A DNA stretch of 35,176 bases. Origin: a bacterium. Lineage in GTDB: Bacteria; Patescibacteriota; Minisyncoccia; Phycocordibacterales; UBA2100. The stretch spans positions 1 through 35,176 of the forward strand of contig JAUSHX010000039.1 of assembly GCA_030648265.1 (NCBI GenBank), in the 5' to 3' direction. The notes below the pieces were generated by a model that saw nothing but the letters and a program-made list of their open reading frames with translations, was not told the DNA's origin and searched no databases. Below, in pieces: positions 1 to 8,038 of this stretch (position 1 is the first letter of the stretch; every line of letters starts with the position of its first letter). A program made the position numbers and the translations under genes.

Positions 1-113
1 AAATCTTCGGATCGCAGGTTGCATAGCACCTCCCCGAAGCGTATCGCAGCTAAGCCGCGTCCTTCATCGCCCTTTAGAGTCAAGGCATCCACCGCACGCC
101 CTTACTCAGAACT
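1..113 (-). rRNA. rrl: 23S rRNA, 5' end only (gene continues past the left edge)
   Basis: Reverse complement reads GTAAGGGCGTGCGGTGGATGCCTTGACTC...GGCGATGAAGGACGCG..., the recognisable bacterial 23S 5' end. Exact 5' boundary uncertain. Confidence 0.93.
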
Positions 114-139
114 CCCGTAAGGAATTCTGAGAACCGCGT

Positions 140-500
140 TGTCGTCAGCGCTTCGCGCGCCGACCGCAGACGCACGCAGACATTACGCAGACTATCGCAG
201 AAAAAATGCAAGTGCATTCTTTCCGCGTTCTTCTGCGTTCGTTCCGCGTCATTCCGCGGTCAGTGCAAAGCACTGACATTGTTGCCCATACTGTAGACGA
301 TACAGTATGAGTTCCTGCGTTGGTGCAGTCTACAACTGCACCAACACTTTTGTTGATTTCTTTTTGCCAATACGAAATTGGCACGCAGACGGTCGCAGAC
401 TTGACGCAGACGGTCGCAGACAAAATGCAATTGCATTTCCTTCTGCGTAATTCTGCGTTCGTTCGGCGTGTTCCGCGCGCCAGTGTTTCGCACTGGCGAT
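140..500 (-). repeat. Duplicated hairpin-rich leader upstream of 23S
   Basis: Two related units (about 165-278 and about 381-497) with GAACGAACGCAGAA...AATGCA/TGCATT...TCTGCG...GTCTGCGT ladders, plus hairpins such as GTTGGTGCAG-TCTACAA-CTGCACCAAC and GTCAGTGC-AAA-GCACTGAC. Confidence 0.75.
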
Positions 501-542
501 TGTCGCTCTTCAGTTTTCAACGAGCACTCCTCCTTCGCAATG

Positions 543-575
543 GCTCCCGCCTGCGCCGAGGCTTCGGCGGGCAGG
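543..575. repeat. Palindromic repeat, CCCGCCGAAGCCTCGGCGGAGGCGGG family
   Basis: Reverse complement CCTGCCCGCCGAAGCCTCGGCGCAGGCGGGAGC nearly matches the element inside rplL at 3815-3845. Confidence 0.8.
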
Positions 576-599
576 TCGGAGGACAAGCATATAGACATC

Positions 600-622
600 A
601 AAAAAGCCGCTTAGAAGCGGCA
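600..622 (-). terminator. Rho-independent terminator
   Basis: Minus strand GCCGCTT-CT-AAGCGGC followed by TTTTTTT. Confidence 0.85.
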
Positions 623-690
623 TGGGTCGCACAGCTTTTGGCCGGCTACCTACGCCACTTAATGAGACCTGAAGTGATTACCATATGTGT
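600..690 (-). ncRNA. Candidate small RNA or short leader transcript (about 90 nt)
   Basis: Lies between a near-perfect TTGACA-17-TATACT promoter and a strong terminator, with no CDS of meaningful length; no family recognised. Confidence 0.4.
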
Positions 691-695
691 CGGGG

Positions 696-724
696 AGTAT
701 AGCGGACAGGATATCGCATGTCAA
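696..724 (-). promoter_or_regulatory. Sigma70-like promoter TTGACA-17bp-TATACT
   Basis: Minus strand TTGACATGCGATATCCTGTCCGCTATACT. Confidence 0.75.
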
Positions 725-765
725 CCGGCAAAAACACCTTTTTTCGTGGATAACCCGTACGTCAG

Positions 766-1494
766 TCACGCCGCAGAATTCTCAAGGATTTTCTCGGCAT
801 ATTTCAGGTCTTCCGGCGCCGTAATTTGTATCCAGGACCCAGCTCGGGCTAATTCTAGAGGTATGCCGGACACTTTTGAGGCCGCGAGTACCGTTTGTGG
901 AAGTCCGTATTCTTCGGACCCCCTGCGTTTCGGAATCATCTCGTACTCAAAGAGCCGGACATCAAGAGAAAACAAATTGGTTGACGCAAGTCCGGAAGTT
1001 CCGTGTTCGTCGCTTTCAATTATACCAACTACCGTGCCGTTGCTGACGATGATTTTTCCGGCCCCGTTCAATTGCTCAAGATCCATTCCAAACACCAGCC
1101 ATGTATCGCTCCGTCTACAGGTGCCGACACCAGACCTGTCGGCCTTACAGGCGCGCCCCACATCTTTTTTTCCGTACAAGTCATCGCCCATCATGACAAT
1201 AAATCGTCCGTGCAAAATCCCACTGGCACTCCAGAGTGCCGCCGCCGTACCATGAAGAGAGTCCTGTTCAACGTATGTTATTTTCTTTCCCTCATAACTG
1301 TTTCCAAAACGCTTCTGTATCATGCTTCCCAGATATCCGATAACCAAAACTATTTCATCTACATCATCCGGTAAAGCGTCAAATTTATGCTCCAGCAGAG
1401 TCTTACCCCGCACTTCCAAAAGTGGCTTCGGGAGAGCTCGCGTAAGCTCTCTCATGCGCGTTCCGCGTCCCGCCGCCAAAATCACACACTGCAT
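766..1494 (-). CDS. Sugar-phosphate nucleotidyltransferase family protein (NTP_transferase)
   Basis: MQCVILAAGRGTRMRELTRALPKPLLEVRGKTLLEH signature; contains a palindromic insertion encoding KADRSGVGTCRRSDT. Confidence 0.88.
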   Translation of the reverse strand: MQCVILAAGRGTRMRELTRALPKPLLEVRGKTLLEHKFDALPDDVDEIVLVIGYLGSMIQKRFGNSYEGKKITYVEQDSLHGTAAALWSASGILHGRFIVMMGDDLYGKKDVGRACKADRSGVGTCRRSDTWLVFGMDLEQLNGAGKIIVSNGTVVGIIESDEHGTSGLASTNLFSLDVRLFEYEMIPKRRGSEEYGLPQTVLAASKVSGIPLELARAGSWIQITAPEDLKYAEKILENSAA

Positions 1495-1588
1495 AAAATG
1501 TATTGTACCCCGTTACCATGGCATACCAAATGCGACGCGCCCCCATCGGGGGCGCGTCAATTGTTCACACAACTTCAAAAACAGAGAA

Positions 1589-2278
1589 CTAGTTGTGGTG
1601 TGCTATTTCCGAACGAATGCGCTCTATGGTGCGAGCCGCCGCTTCTTTGCCGCCAAGTCCGAAAGCAAGGCCGAAAGATAGAGCAAGCGCGACCACCAAT
1701 CCCTGAAAGAGCGTCGTCACAAATCCGCTTGCAACGTTGAGCTGGTTTAACGCAGCTAGAATGCCGAAAATCCAAATCGAGTATTTTGCAACCGTGCCGG
1801 CAAGATTTGCCGAGCGAGTACCTGTGGCGCGCGCGGAACCGGAAACCAAATTCTTCGACACCTCCGCAACTATTGCAGTAACTATCAAAATGATGACTGC
1901 AACAATAACCTGCGGGAGATAGAGCAGAACCACCGTCTGAAGGTAGTCGGTGACCTGTCGGAGGCCCAAGATTTCAAGCGATGCCACAAGAAACACGATC
2001 ATTACGAACCACTTCACGAGCGTTCCCAGGAAGCAGCCGATGTCCAGACTAAAGCCCGCTTCCTTTGCGGCATCGTTGAGACCGGCCGCTCTGAGCGCGT
2101 CATCTACGCGCAAGACTTTCACTATCTGTTCAACAATACGGAACAGAACAATGCCGACGACCCAGCCGATAACAAAAACTATGACCGCCATAATAATAGC
2201 CGGAAGGTACAACGCGACAACCCCCCAGAGGTTCGTGAGCGAACCTTGAACCAAATCCGCCGATTGTGAAACTATCAT
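1589..2278 (-). CDS. Conserved TM-helix protein, mechanosensitive-channel-like
   Basis: Several hydrophobic segments; C-terminal ALALSFGLAFGLGGKEAAART typical of MscS-like TM-helix proteins. Confidence 0.65.
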   Translation of the reverse strand: MIVSQSADLVQGSLTNLWGVVALYLPAIIMAVIVFVIGWVVGIVLFRIVEQIVKVLRVDDALRAAGLNDAAKEAGFSLDIGCFLGTLVKWFVMIVFLVASLEILGLRQVTDYLQTVVLLYLPQVIVAVIILIVTAIVAEVSKNLVSGSARATGTRSANLAGTVAKYSIWIFGILAALNQLNVASGFVTTLFQGLVVALALSFGLAFGLGGKEAAARTIERIRSEIAHHN

Positions 2279-2446
2279 ATTTTTAGCCCTAAAATACTAT
2301 TAATAATCTATTAATAATTCAGAATAACGATTTCGACCTCGTATGGGTCCAATGATAGCACTGCGCAAGGATGTTATTGACTGGCCTGCATCATTATGTG
2401 GATAGCCAGCAAATGGCGGTTTCACCCTTTATATGAGCCGTTATTC

Positions 2447-2577
2447 ACCCCGTTAGAAGTCTGTCTTAAGTGATTATTACGCTTTGTTTCTGATATACTT
2501 TGTTTTTTGCCATGTCCCCGCTAATTCAACGCAGAAAAAATTGCTCAATTTTTTCTATCAAAGACTTCTAACGGGGT
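2447..2577. mobile_element. MITE-like element with 16-bp perfect terminal inverted repeats
   Basis: ACCCCGTTAGAAGTCT (2447-2462) and AGACTTCTAACGGGGT (2562-2577); TTCA on both sides of the CCCC...GGGG core; internal AGAAAAAATTG-CT-CAATTTTTTCT hairpin. Confidence 0.55.
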
Positions 2578-3222
2578 TCACTTCAAGACGCCGGTGCGGT
2601 CAAGAAGGACCATGTGAGGATAATCCAAAATGTCACGAATGAGGCGGTCTTGGATAGTGAGCCGATAGGAGAATTCTGGCGATCCGAACACGGAATATCT
2701 GATTTCTCGCCCGGAAAGCGGTTCAAGCGATTTAATCGCGTATAAAAGACGGTCTTCGTTCACATTATCCGCGACAACAATTAAATCAACAGGTCGCGTC
2801 ACGTCGCCCATAAAACAACCGGACGCTATGACGGCTGACAGACGGCCGGTATTTTTAAGCGCGCTCAATATATTGTCGTACCGTATCGGAGAAACCTCAT
2901 GAATGAAAGACGAGAGTGCCCGCAGGTGCTTAAACTGCGGATTTGTACACCACGCATCTTCATGCGGGGCCGTGCGTTTTGATTTCTTCCCGCGAACATG
3001 CTTTGAAGATTTTCCCGGCTGAATGCCCGCGCTCTTTCCCTTACTTATTATTCCCAAGTTCTCCAGACTCTTTATTTCTCGCTTAACCGATTGCGTGGAA
3101 ACGCCCGCACGCTTCGCCACCGTGGCAACCGTCATAGCTTCGGTTTGATTGAAGATGAAAACGCGGATAACGCGCGTTCGAGCACGGTTTCCGATGAGTT
3201 TCTCAAGAAAGCCACCGTCCAT
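2578..3222 (-). CDS. Winged-HTH protein with nucleotidyltransferase-like C-terminal region
   Basis: N-terminal HTH (VATVAKRAGVSTQSVKREIKSLENLGII); later VIASGCFMGDVTRPVDLIVVADN resembles a minimal nucleotidyltransferase fold. Confidence 0.6.
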   Translation of the reverse strand: MDGGFLEKLIGNRARTRVIRVFIFNQTEAMTVATVAKRAGVSTQSVKREIKSLENLGIISKGKSAGIQPGKSSKHVRGKKSKRTAPHEDAWCTNPQFKHLRALSSFIHEVSPIRYDNILSALKNTGRLSAVIASGCFMGDVTRPVDLIVVADNVNEDRLLYAIKSLEPLSGREIRYSVFGSPEFSYRLTIQDRLIRDILDYPHMVLLDRTGVLK

Positions 3223-3376
3223 AGGCGGATAGTATCACAATTCTTAATATTCAATAATATCGGGAAATCAGTGACTCCCGCTTATCAATCAGCAAAACAA
3301 CGGTCAAATAGCCGTTGTTTTGGTGTCCAGAGGTGACTCCTCACCCATCGGGGGAGGTGTCTCCTCGGGGGACTAT

Positions 3377-3597
3377 TTACTTCAAAGTAACCTTACCTCC
3401 ATCGCGTGTGTCAAAGTCTCTTATTCCAAAGTGACTTTGGCCGATTCGCTGCTGCGAATCGGCATCGCACGCACCGTCGTGCGCGTGACCACGGAAAAGT
3501 TACTTGAGAGTAACTTTTCCTCCATCGTCGAAATCTGCAGATTTCGACGTCATTCGCGCCGTCGCGCGAATGAGCACGCGGGAGTAAAGTTCCCTTA
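3377..3597 (-). repeat. Tandem array of bL12 C-terminal codons plus hairpins downstream of rplL
   Basis: Minus-strand copies encoding GGKVTLK-stop at 3595-3621 (genuine), 3500-3526 and 3377-3403, plus KVTLE-stop at 3421-3441. Confidence 0.75.
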
Positions 3598-4020
3598 TTT
3601 CAGAGTGACCTTTCCTCCCGCTGTCTCAATCTTTTTCTTCCACTCCTCCGCTGTCTCTTTCTTCACACCCTCCTTCAGCATCGCAGGGGCGCTCTCTACG
3701 AGGTCCTTCGCTTCCTTGAGACCAAGCGCGAGCACCTCCTTCACAACCTTGATGACCGCAATTTTCTGTTCTCCCATCGCAGTAAGTTCAACGTTGAATT
3801 CGCTCTTTTCCTCCTTGCCCGCCGAAGCCTCGGCGGAGGCGGGGCCGGCCACCGCAGCCTGCGCTGACACGCCGAATTTCTTTTCCAACACTTTAACGAG
3901 CTCGTTCAATTCCAATACGGTCATTTTCTCAACCTCATCTACCAGTTTCTTGAACTTCGCGGGCACTTCCACAGTTTCAGTTGTTGTTTGATTTTCATCC
4001 ATATTATTTTGTTGTTTCAT
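3595..4020 (-). CDS. rplL: 50S ribosomal protein bL12 (L7/L12)
   Basis: [13 protein letters not shown] hinge; [71 protein letters not shown]. Start may be the internal MDENQ methionine. Confidence 0.96.
   Translation of the reverse strand: MKQQNNMDENQTTTETVEVPAKFKKLVDEVEKMTVLELNELVKVLEKKFGVSAQAAVAGPASAEASAGKEEKSEFNVELTAMGEQKIAVIKVVKEVLALGLKEAKDLVESAPAMLKEGVKKETAEEWKKKIETAGGKVTLK
3815..3845. repeat. Palindromic repeat inserted in frame in rplL
   Basis: TTGCCCGCCGAAGCCTCGGCGGAGGCGGGGC encodes [10 protein letters not shown] in the bL12 hinge. Confidence 0.8.
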
Positions 4021-4064
4021 TCCCGACGTTTCAGTCGGGACCCCGACTACTCTGTGCGTCGGGG
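4021..4064. repeat. Compound hairpin between rplJ and rplL (TCCCGACGTT...GTCGGGACCCCGACT...GTCGGGG)
   Basis: Two adjacent hairpins; same architecture at 16441-16505. Confidence 0.75.
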
Positions 4065-4078
4065 CTGTTAATAATTAA

Positions 4079-4582
4079 TTACCCTTTCTTCTCTGAAATC
4101 GCACTTAGCGCCACCACAAGTCCGCGCATGGGCGAACTTATCACATTCACGAACATACCGCGCAAAACATGAAGCGAGGGGATGGTTGCGATTTCGCGCA
4201 TTTCATTCTGGCCTATAAACCTTCCCTCAAACGTCCCTCCGAGAATCATGAACTTCTCGGCTCCCAATTTCTTCACGAACTCTAAGACACGGCGCGCGAC
4301 AGCTGTCGGATCGCCCTCTTTGGATGCGTCGTAAGCAATGGCCACTTGGCCATCAAGTGCGACATCCTTGTGTGCGAATCCGACCGCATCCAAAGCCCGC
4401 CGGATGAGCGACTTTTTCGCCACCGTGTACAAGATGCCGTCCGTCCGCAGGTTTCTGCGCATGGCAGATTCCTCCGCGACAGTTATCTTCGTGAAGTGGA
4501 CGAGAACCGCAGAAGATGCGTTTTTGAACGCCTTCTCCAACTTCTCTATTATCACCGACTTCTCCTCTTTTGTTTTTGACAT
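4079..4582 (-). CDS. rplJ: 50S ribosomal protein uL10
   Basis: MSKTKEEKSVIIEKLEKAFKNASSAVLVHFTKITVAEESAMRRNLR...; immediately upstream of rplL. Confidence 0.95.
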   Translation of the reverse strand: MSKTKEEKSVIIEKLEKAFKNASSAVLVHFTKITVAEESAMRRNLRTDGILYTVAKKSLIRRALDAVGFAHKDVALDGQVAIAYDASKEGDPTAVARRVLEFVKKLGAEKFMILGGTFEGRFIGQNEMREIATIPSLHVLRGMFVNVISSPMRGLVVALSAISEKKG

Positions 4583-4740
4583 CTTAGAGATTGTTAACGA
4601 GCGAAGCGAGTTTAGAAGCTCTTAGACCCGGTGAAATTCGGCTTTGCCGACCTCGCTGCAATAGCGCGAGGATTTCACGGGGTTAAGAAAATATACTCAC
4701 TGCGTTCGTTATTTTCTAAATAATTCTTCTAACGGCAAGG
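4583..4740. repeat. Hairpin cluster upstream of rplJ
   Basis: ACCCGGTGAAAT...ATTTCACGGGGT with nested hairpins; TTAAGAAAATA...TATTTTCTAA; GAGCGAAGCGAG loop motif. Possible L10 leader. Confidence 0.5.
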
Positions 4741-5056
4741 TGGAGTTTGCCCGACCACGCGAACGTGTTCGTGTGACGGGTCGACCTCGGCAAGTCTGAC
4801 AAGAATAGGGTTTAGGGTTTAGGGTTTAGTTTTCACTATTTCCTTTTGCCTAACACCTATTGCCTATTCAATGCTCGCTGTCTCTAGCCTTACGCGGTGC
4901 ATTCTACTTACTATTTGAGGCGCGTCAATCTGATGAACTCCGAGTTCAGGGTGTCCACTATCATGCACGGTCGTATAGGATAGCGGACACCGTTTTTAAC
5001 ACCTTCATCTGATAAGAGCAGTCCCTGGTTTAGTTTTTACTATACCCTAGTGGCTA

Positions 5057-5191
5057 TCACCTGTTCTGCACTGCCGCCGTCTGCGCCGCATCCTGCGATG
5101 TGGCGTATTTGTCTATCGTCATCGTAACGGCAAAACTCACCCCGATGAACACGAGGAAGCCGAGCGTAAAGCGGATGAATGAGCCTGTCAT
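5057..5191 (-). CDS. Small single-TM protein (44 aa)
   Basis: Below the ORF-track cutoff: MTGSFIRFTLGFLVFIGVSFAVTMTIDKYATSQDAAQTAAVQNR; TATAAT lies about 6 nt upstream of the ATG. Confidence 0.55.
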   Translation of the reverse strand: MTGSFIRFTLGFLVFIGVSFAVTMTIDKYATSQDAAQTAAVQNR

Positions 5192-5230
5192 GCTTGTATT
5201 ATAAACCACATATTGCACGAGCGGAGCGCA

Positions 5231-5563
5231 TTAGTGCGTTAGTGCTATGAATAATCCTTTCAGGATTTCTCGAAGTTCCTCTCCCCCGATGCGACCTATC
5301 CGCTTTGTGAGCCTCTTTTTGGAGAGTGCGCGAATCTGAAAAGTCATCGCCTCTGAATCTTTCCTTAATCCGCTCGCTTTACTTGCCGACAACATAACGC
5401 AAGTGGGGTACGACTTTACCTTAGACGTGATAGGAACAACGATTACAATAGGAAGCGCATCATTAAGAGTATTCCCGGAAACTATCACGACCGGTCTATT
5501 GCCACTTTGCTCCGACCCTTTGACCGGGTCGAGGATGGCAAACCATATCTCGCCCTGTCGCAT
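5231..5563 (-). CDS. Type II toxin, MazF/PemK family
   Basis: MRQGEIWFAILDPVKGSEQSGNRPVVIVSGNTLND...VVPITSK; start chosen at MRQGE, 2 bp after the antitoxin stop. Confidence 0.9.
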   Translation of the reverse strand: MRQGEIWFAILDPVKGSEQSGNRPVVIVSGNTLNDALPIVIVVPITSKVKSYPTCVMLSASKASGLRKDSEAMTFQIRALSKKRLTKRIGRIGGEELREILKGLFIALTH

Positions 5564-5565
5564 GG

Positions 5566-5811
5566 CTATGTGCGGCTTACAAGCCGTTGGTAATCGTCCA
5601 TGCCCCATTCCACAAGCTCAAGCAGGTCCGCGTCCAACGCCGCACGCTCGAACCCTTCTTTGAGAGAACTCTTCACCGCATCGCGCTGATAACTTTTGAC
5701 AGCTTCTTCTAGAACAGCACGTCGTGTCCGCTTCTCAATCCGCGCACGCTTATCAATCCATGCAATAAGCGCTGGTGAAATGGTGCTGGTAAACGAAATG
5801 GTAGTTTTCAT
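5566..5811 (-). CDS. RHH-type antitoxin
   Basis: MKTTISFTSTISPALIAWIDKRARIEKRTRRAVLEEAVKSY; directly upstream of the MazF gene. Confidence 0.8.
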   Translation of the reverse strand: MKTTISFTSTISPALIAWIDKRARIEKRTRRAVLEEAVKSYQRDAVKSSLKEGFERAALDADLLELVEWGMDDYQRLVSRT

Positions 5812-5841
5812 ATGTGTAATGATACGTATAATCACACATAT
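5810..5841. promoter_or_regulatory. Imperfect 32-bp palindrome, likely TA autoregulatory operator
   Basis: ATATGTGTAATGATACGTATAATCACACATAT, 28 of 32 positions symmetric, overlapping the antitoxin start codon. Confidence 0.7.
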
Positions 5842-5875
5842 ACTAGCACTCTTGGAACAGTGTGCAAGCCCAGGT

Positions 5876-8038
5876 CTAGTTTCTTGTATCAGTAATAATT
5901 GGTACGAGCGCGCCGAAGGCGCTGGCGGCCAGACTCTGATTTTGGAGAGGATTTGATGGTTCCGCCGCCGAGAATTGACGGGTTGGTTTGCCATACATCA
6001 ATGACCAATCTATTAGGACACCATTAAGGTTGCTTGTGCCATTGTCAAACATTTGAAGACTGTCCGGTTGTTGGAGTAATTCATCAAGATTGGCGCCATC
6101 TCCCCCAAAATTCCCATAAAATGGTATAACAGTCTCCGTGTAACCCTGCTGAATGGTATTTTGCGGATTGTTCTCCTGATCTACAATATCCGTTGGTGTC
6201 TGGGCACTCTCTGTTGACGGCGCTACTTCTTGCGCGGCAGGTTGTGCCGGCTCAGAAGATTGCACTGGTCCTGTGGCTTGCCCAGCTGGCCCACTAAAAC
6301 GAGGGATAATATAGCCACTCAATTCACCGCCCTTGTCATATCTTGAGACTGACGGTGCTGGAGTCGCACCCCAACCGCTTGCCTGAGTAGAAATTTGTTG
6401 CACAGGTGCTGTTTGACTTCCGCTACTAAAGAAATTTGAGACTGAATCTTGGAAACTTTTCAACAAGCCCGTAGCCGGTTGCAAATACCCTGTACAATCT
6501 CCATTAGCGGCATAGCTGATGCATGACTGTGCAACTGGGGTCTGGGCGGGGAAAAAAGTGGTTATTTTTTCAACCGGAGCAGGAGGTTGTTGTGCCGTTG
6601 GTCCTTCTTGGACTGAAGCATGAGGTTGTTCTGCGCCTTGAACTCCATTTGCACAATTATTCCAACTGCCATTGAATATCGAAAGGATGCTTGGCAAGCA
6701 ATAGGTCGGGTTTGACTGGTCGAGACAATCTCCATTACCCGCACGGTTGGCACATGGCTGGGTAATTCGAGAAATATCTGATTGGGGGGCAATCTGCCCT
6801 AAATTTACAGCTGGTGCAACCATTGATTCTCCAATATCCAGTCTATGTTCCACGTCAATCTGACATTGGTTTATATCTGCTTCTGATATGTACCCTGTGC
6901 CGTCACAATACCTTACAGCTCTTTGATAATTGCTGATAAAAGGCCCCATCTCCCCTGTGGGTGCATCACTAGTACTCGCGGGGGTTGGTGCACCTTGTGC
7001 GATATATTGATTTATTTTCTCTATGTCGTTTCCGTCAAGATTACCGCCTTGCCAAGACGCGATGGTACGCCTCATGCAAGTGTCCAAGTCTTCTTCATTG
7101 CGGCAATTTTCCCCGATTCGTTTAATGTCATCGGGGGTCACCTTGCCGTCAATCAGGCCTGTAACCTGCGTGGGTCCTGTCGGTGAAACTGCCGCTGGGG
7201 CCGTCGCAGGAGAAACGTTTTCTCGAATATCGTCTTGAAAAGTCTTTATGTAATCCGCTTCACATATAGCAGACGAAGATCCCCAACTTTTACATTTATC
7301 CTTGGCCAATTGTTGCAACGTGTCCATGCTTATAGAAGCTCCTGGATATGCCGGTACCGGGGGACCCACAAATGCTGGAGCTGGAGTTGCGGCAGGGGCT
7401 ACTGATGGTGCTGTTCCTCCTGTGTCTTGCACAAAGTAACTCCTATCATCTGAAAATCGTGCCGAATATCTCTGTATACATGAATTATAAGTATAAGAGT
7501 TATTCCCCTGGCTGCTATTGCCCGCCTCCGTTGAGCATAGACTGATTGTTTGAGAAGTTGGTTGTGGAGCAGAGGACACTGATGCTGGTGCTGGGGCTGC
7601 GGTTGGGGGAGCTGAGACTGGTACTGCTTGAGTGTCCTTCTGGGCCTGTAATTGTCTCGGAGTTAAATTCGATGGATTCATGACTTGAGGCTGGTTTTGA
7701 GCTGCTGAACCTGCTACACCTACACTCAAACCAGCCATTGCTCCTACGATGCGAAGCCCATTGGCAAATAGCGCAGGAGTTGCTATTGCTCTTCCACCAA
7801 CTATATACACTCCAGCTTCTATCCCTCCTATTACTAACGCTGCCGGTCCTGCCGCAATTTGCGTTGCACGAATGTCGTGAGGACGTACACCCGTAGGACA
7901 TTTATCCGAAGAAAAGATGCTGATACTTCCGTCTGCGCACGTAATCAGCGCCTGTGTTGGGATAGGGATTATGGTAAGCGCGAGCAGTACAAAAAGGATG
8001 AGAGACGCTGGGATTACAAAGCGGGATGAGGCGGACAT
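5876..8038 (-). CDS. Large secreted/membrane-anchored hypothetical protein, Pro/Ala/Gln-rich with Cys motifs
   Basis: Signal-like N-terminus (VIPASLILFVLLALTIIPIPTQALITC); repeated CANRAGNGDC / CISYAANGDC motifs. Confidence 0.7.
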   Translation of the reverse strand: MSASSRFVIPASLILFVLLALTIIPIPTQALITCADGSISIFSSDKCPTGVRPHDIRATQIAAGPAALVIGGIEAGVYIVGGRAIATPALFANGLRIVGAMAGLSVGVAGSAAQNQPQVMNPSNLTPRQLQAQKDTQAVPVSAPPTAAPAPASVSSAPQPTSQTISLCSTEAGNSSQGNNSYTYNSCIQRYSARFSDDRSYFVQDTGGTAPSVAPAATPAPAFVGPPVPAYPGASISMDTLQQLAKDKCKSWGSSSAICEADYIKTFQDDIRENVSPATAPAAVSPTGPTQVTGLIDGKVTPDDIKRIGENCRNEEDLDTCMRRTIASWQGGNLDGNDIEKINQYIAQGAPTPASTSDAPTGEMGPFISNYQRAVRYCDGTGYISEADINQCQIDVEHRLDIGESMVAPAVNLGQIAPQSDISRITQPCANRAGNGDCLDQSNPTYCLPSILSIFNGSWNNCANGVQGAEQPHASVQEGPTAQQPPAPVEKITTFFPAQTPVAQSCISYAANGDCTGYLQPATGLLKSFQDSVSNFFSSGSQTAPVQQISTQASGWGATPAPSVSRYDKGGELSGYIIPRFSGPAGQATGPVQSSEPAQPAAQEVAPSTESAQTPTDIVDQENNPQNTIQQGYTETVIPFYGNFGGDGANLDELLQQPDSLQMFDNGTSNLNGVLIDWSLMYGKPTRQFSAAEPSNPLQNQSLAASAFGALVPIITDTRN

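Noticed and set aside
145-500. Possible CRISPR array (regular short repeats near 23S)
   Set aside because: Repeat units are self-complementary ladders of unequal spacing with no unique spacers and no cas genes nearby.
260-601. 113-aa minus-strand ORF upstream of 23S
   Set aside because: Composed of repeat and hairpin sequence; most likely rRNA leader, not coding.
320-1255. 311-aa plus-strand ORF
   Set aside because: Antisense to a clear nucleotidyltransferase and runs through the repeat leader; no protein-like signature.
3320-3991. 223-aa plus-strand ORF
   Set aside because: Antisense to rplL and its downstream hairpins.
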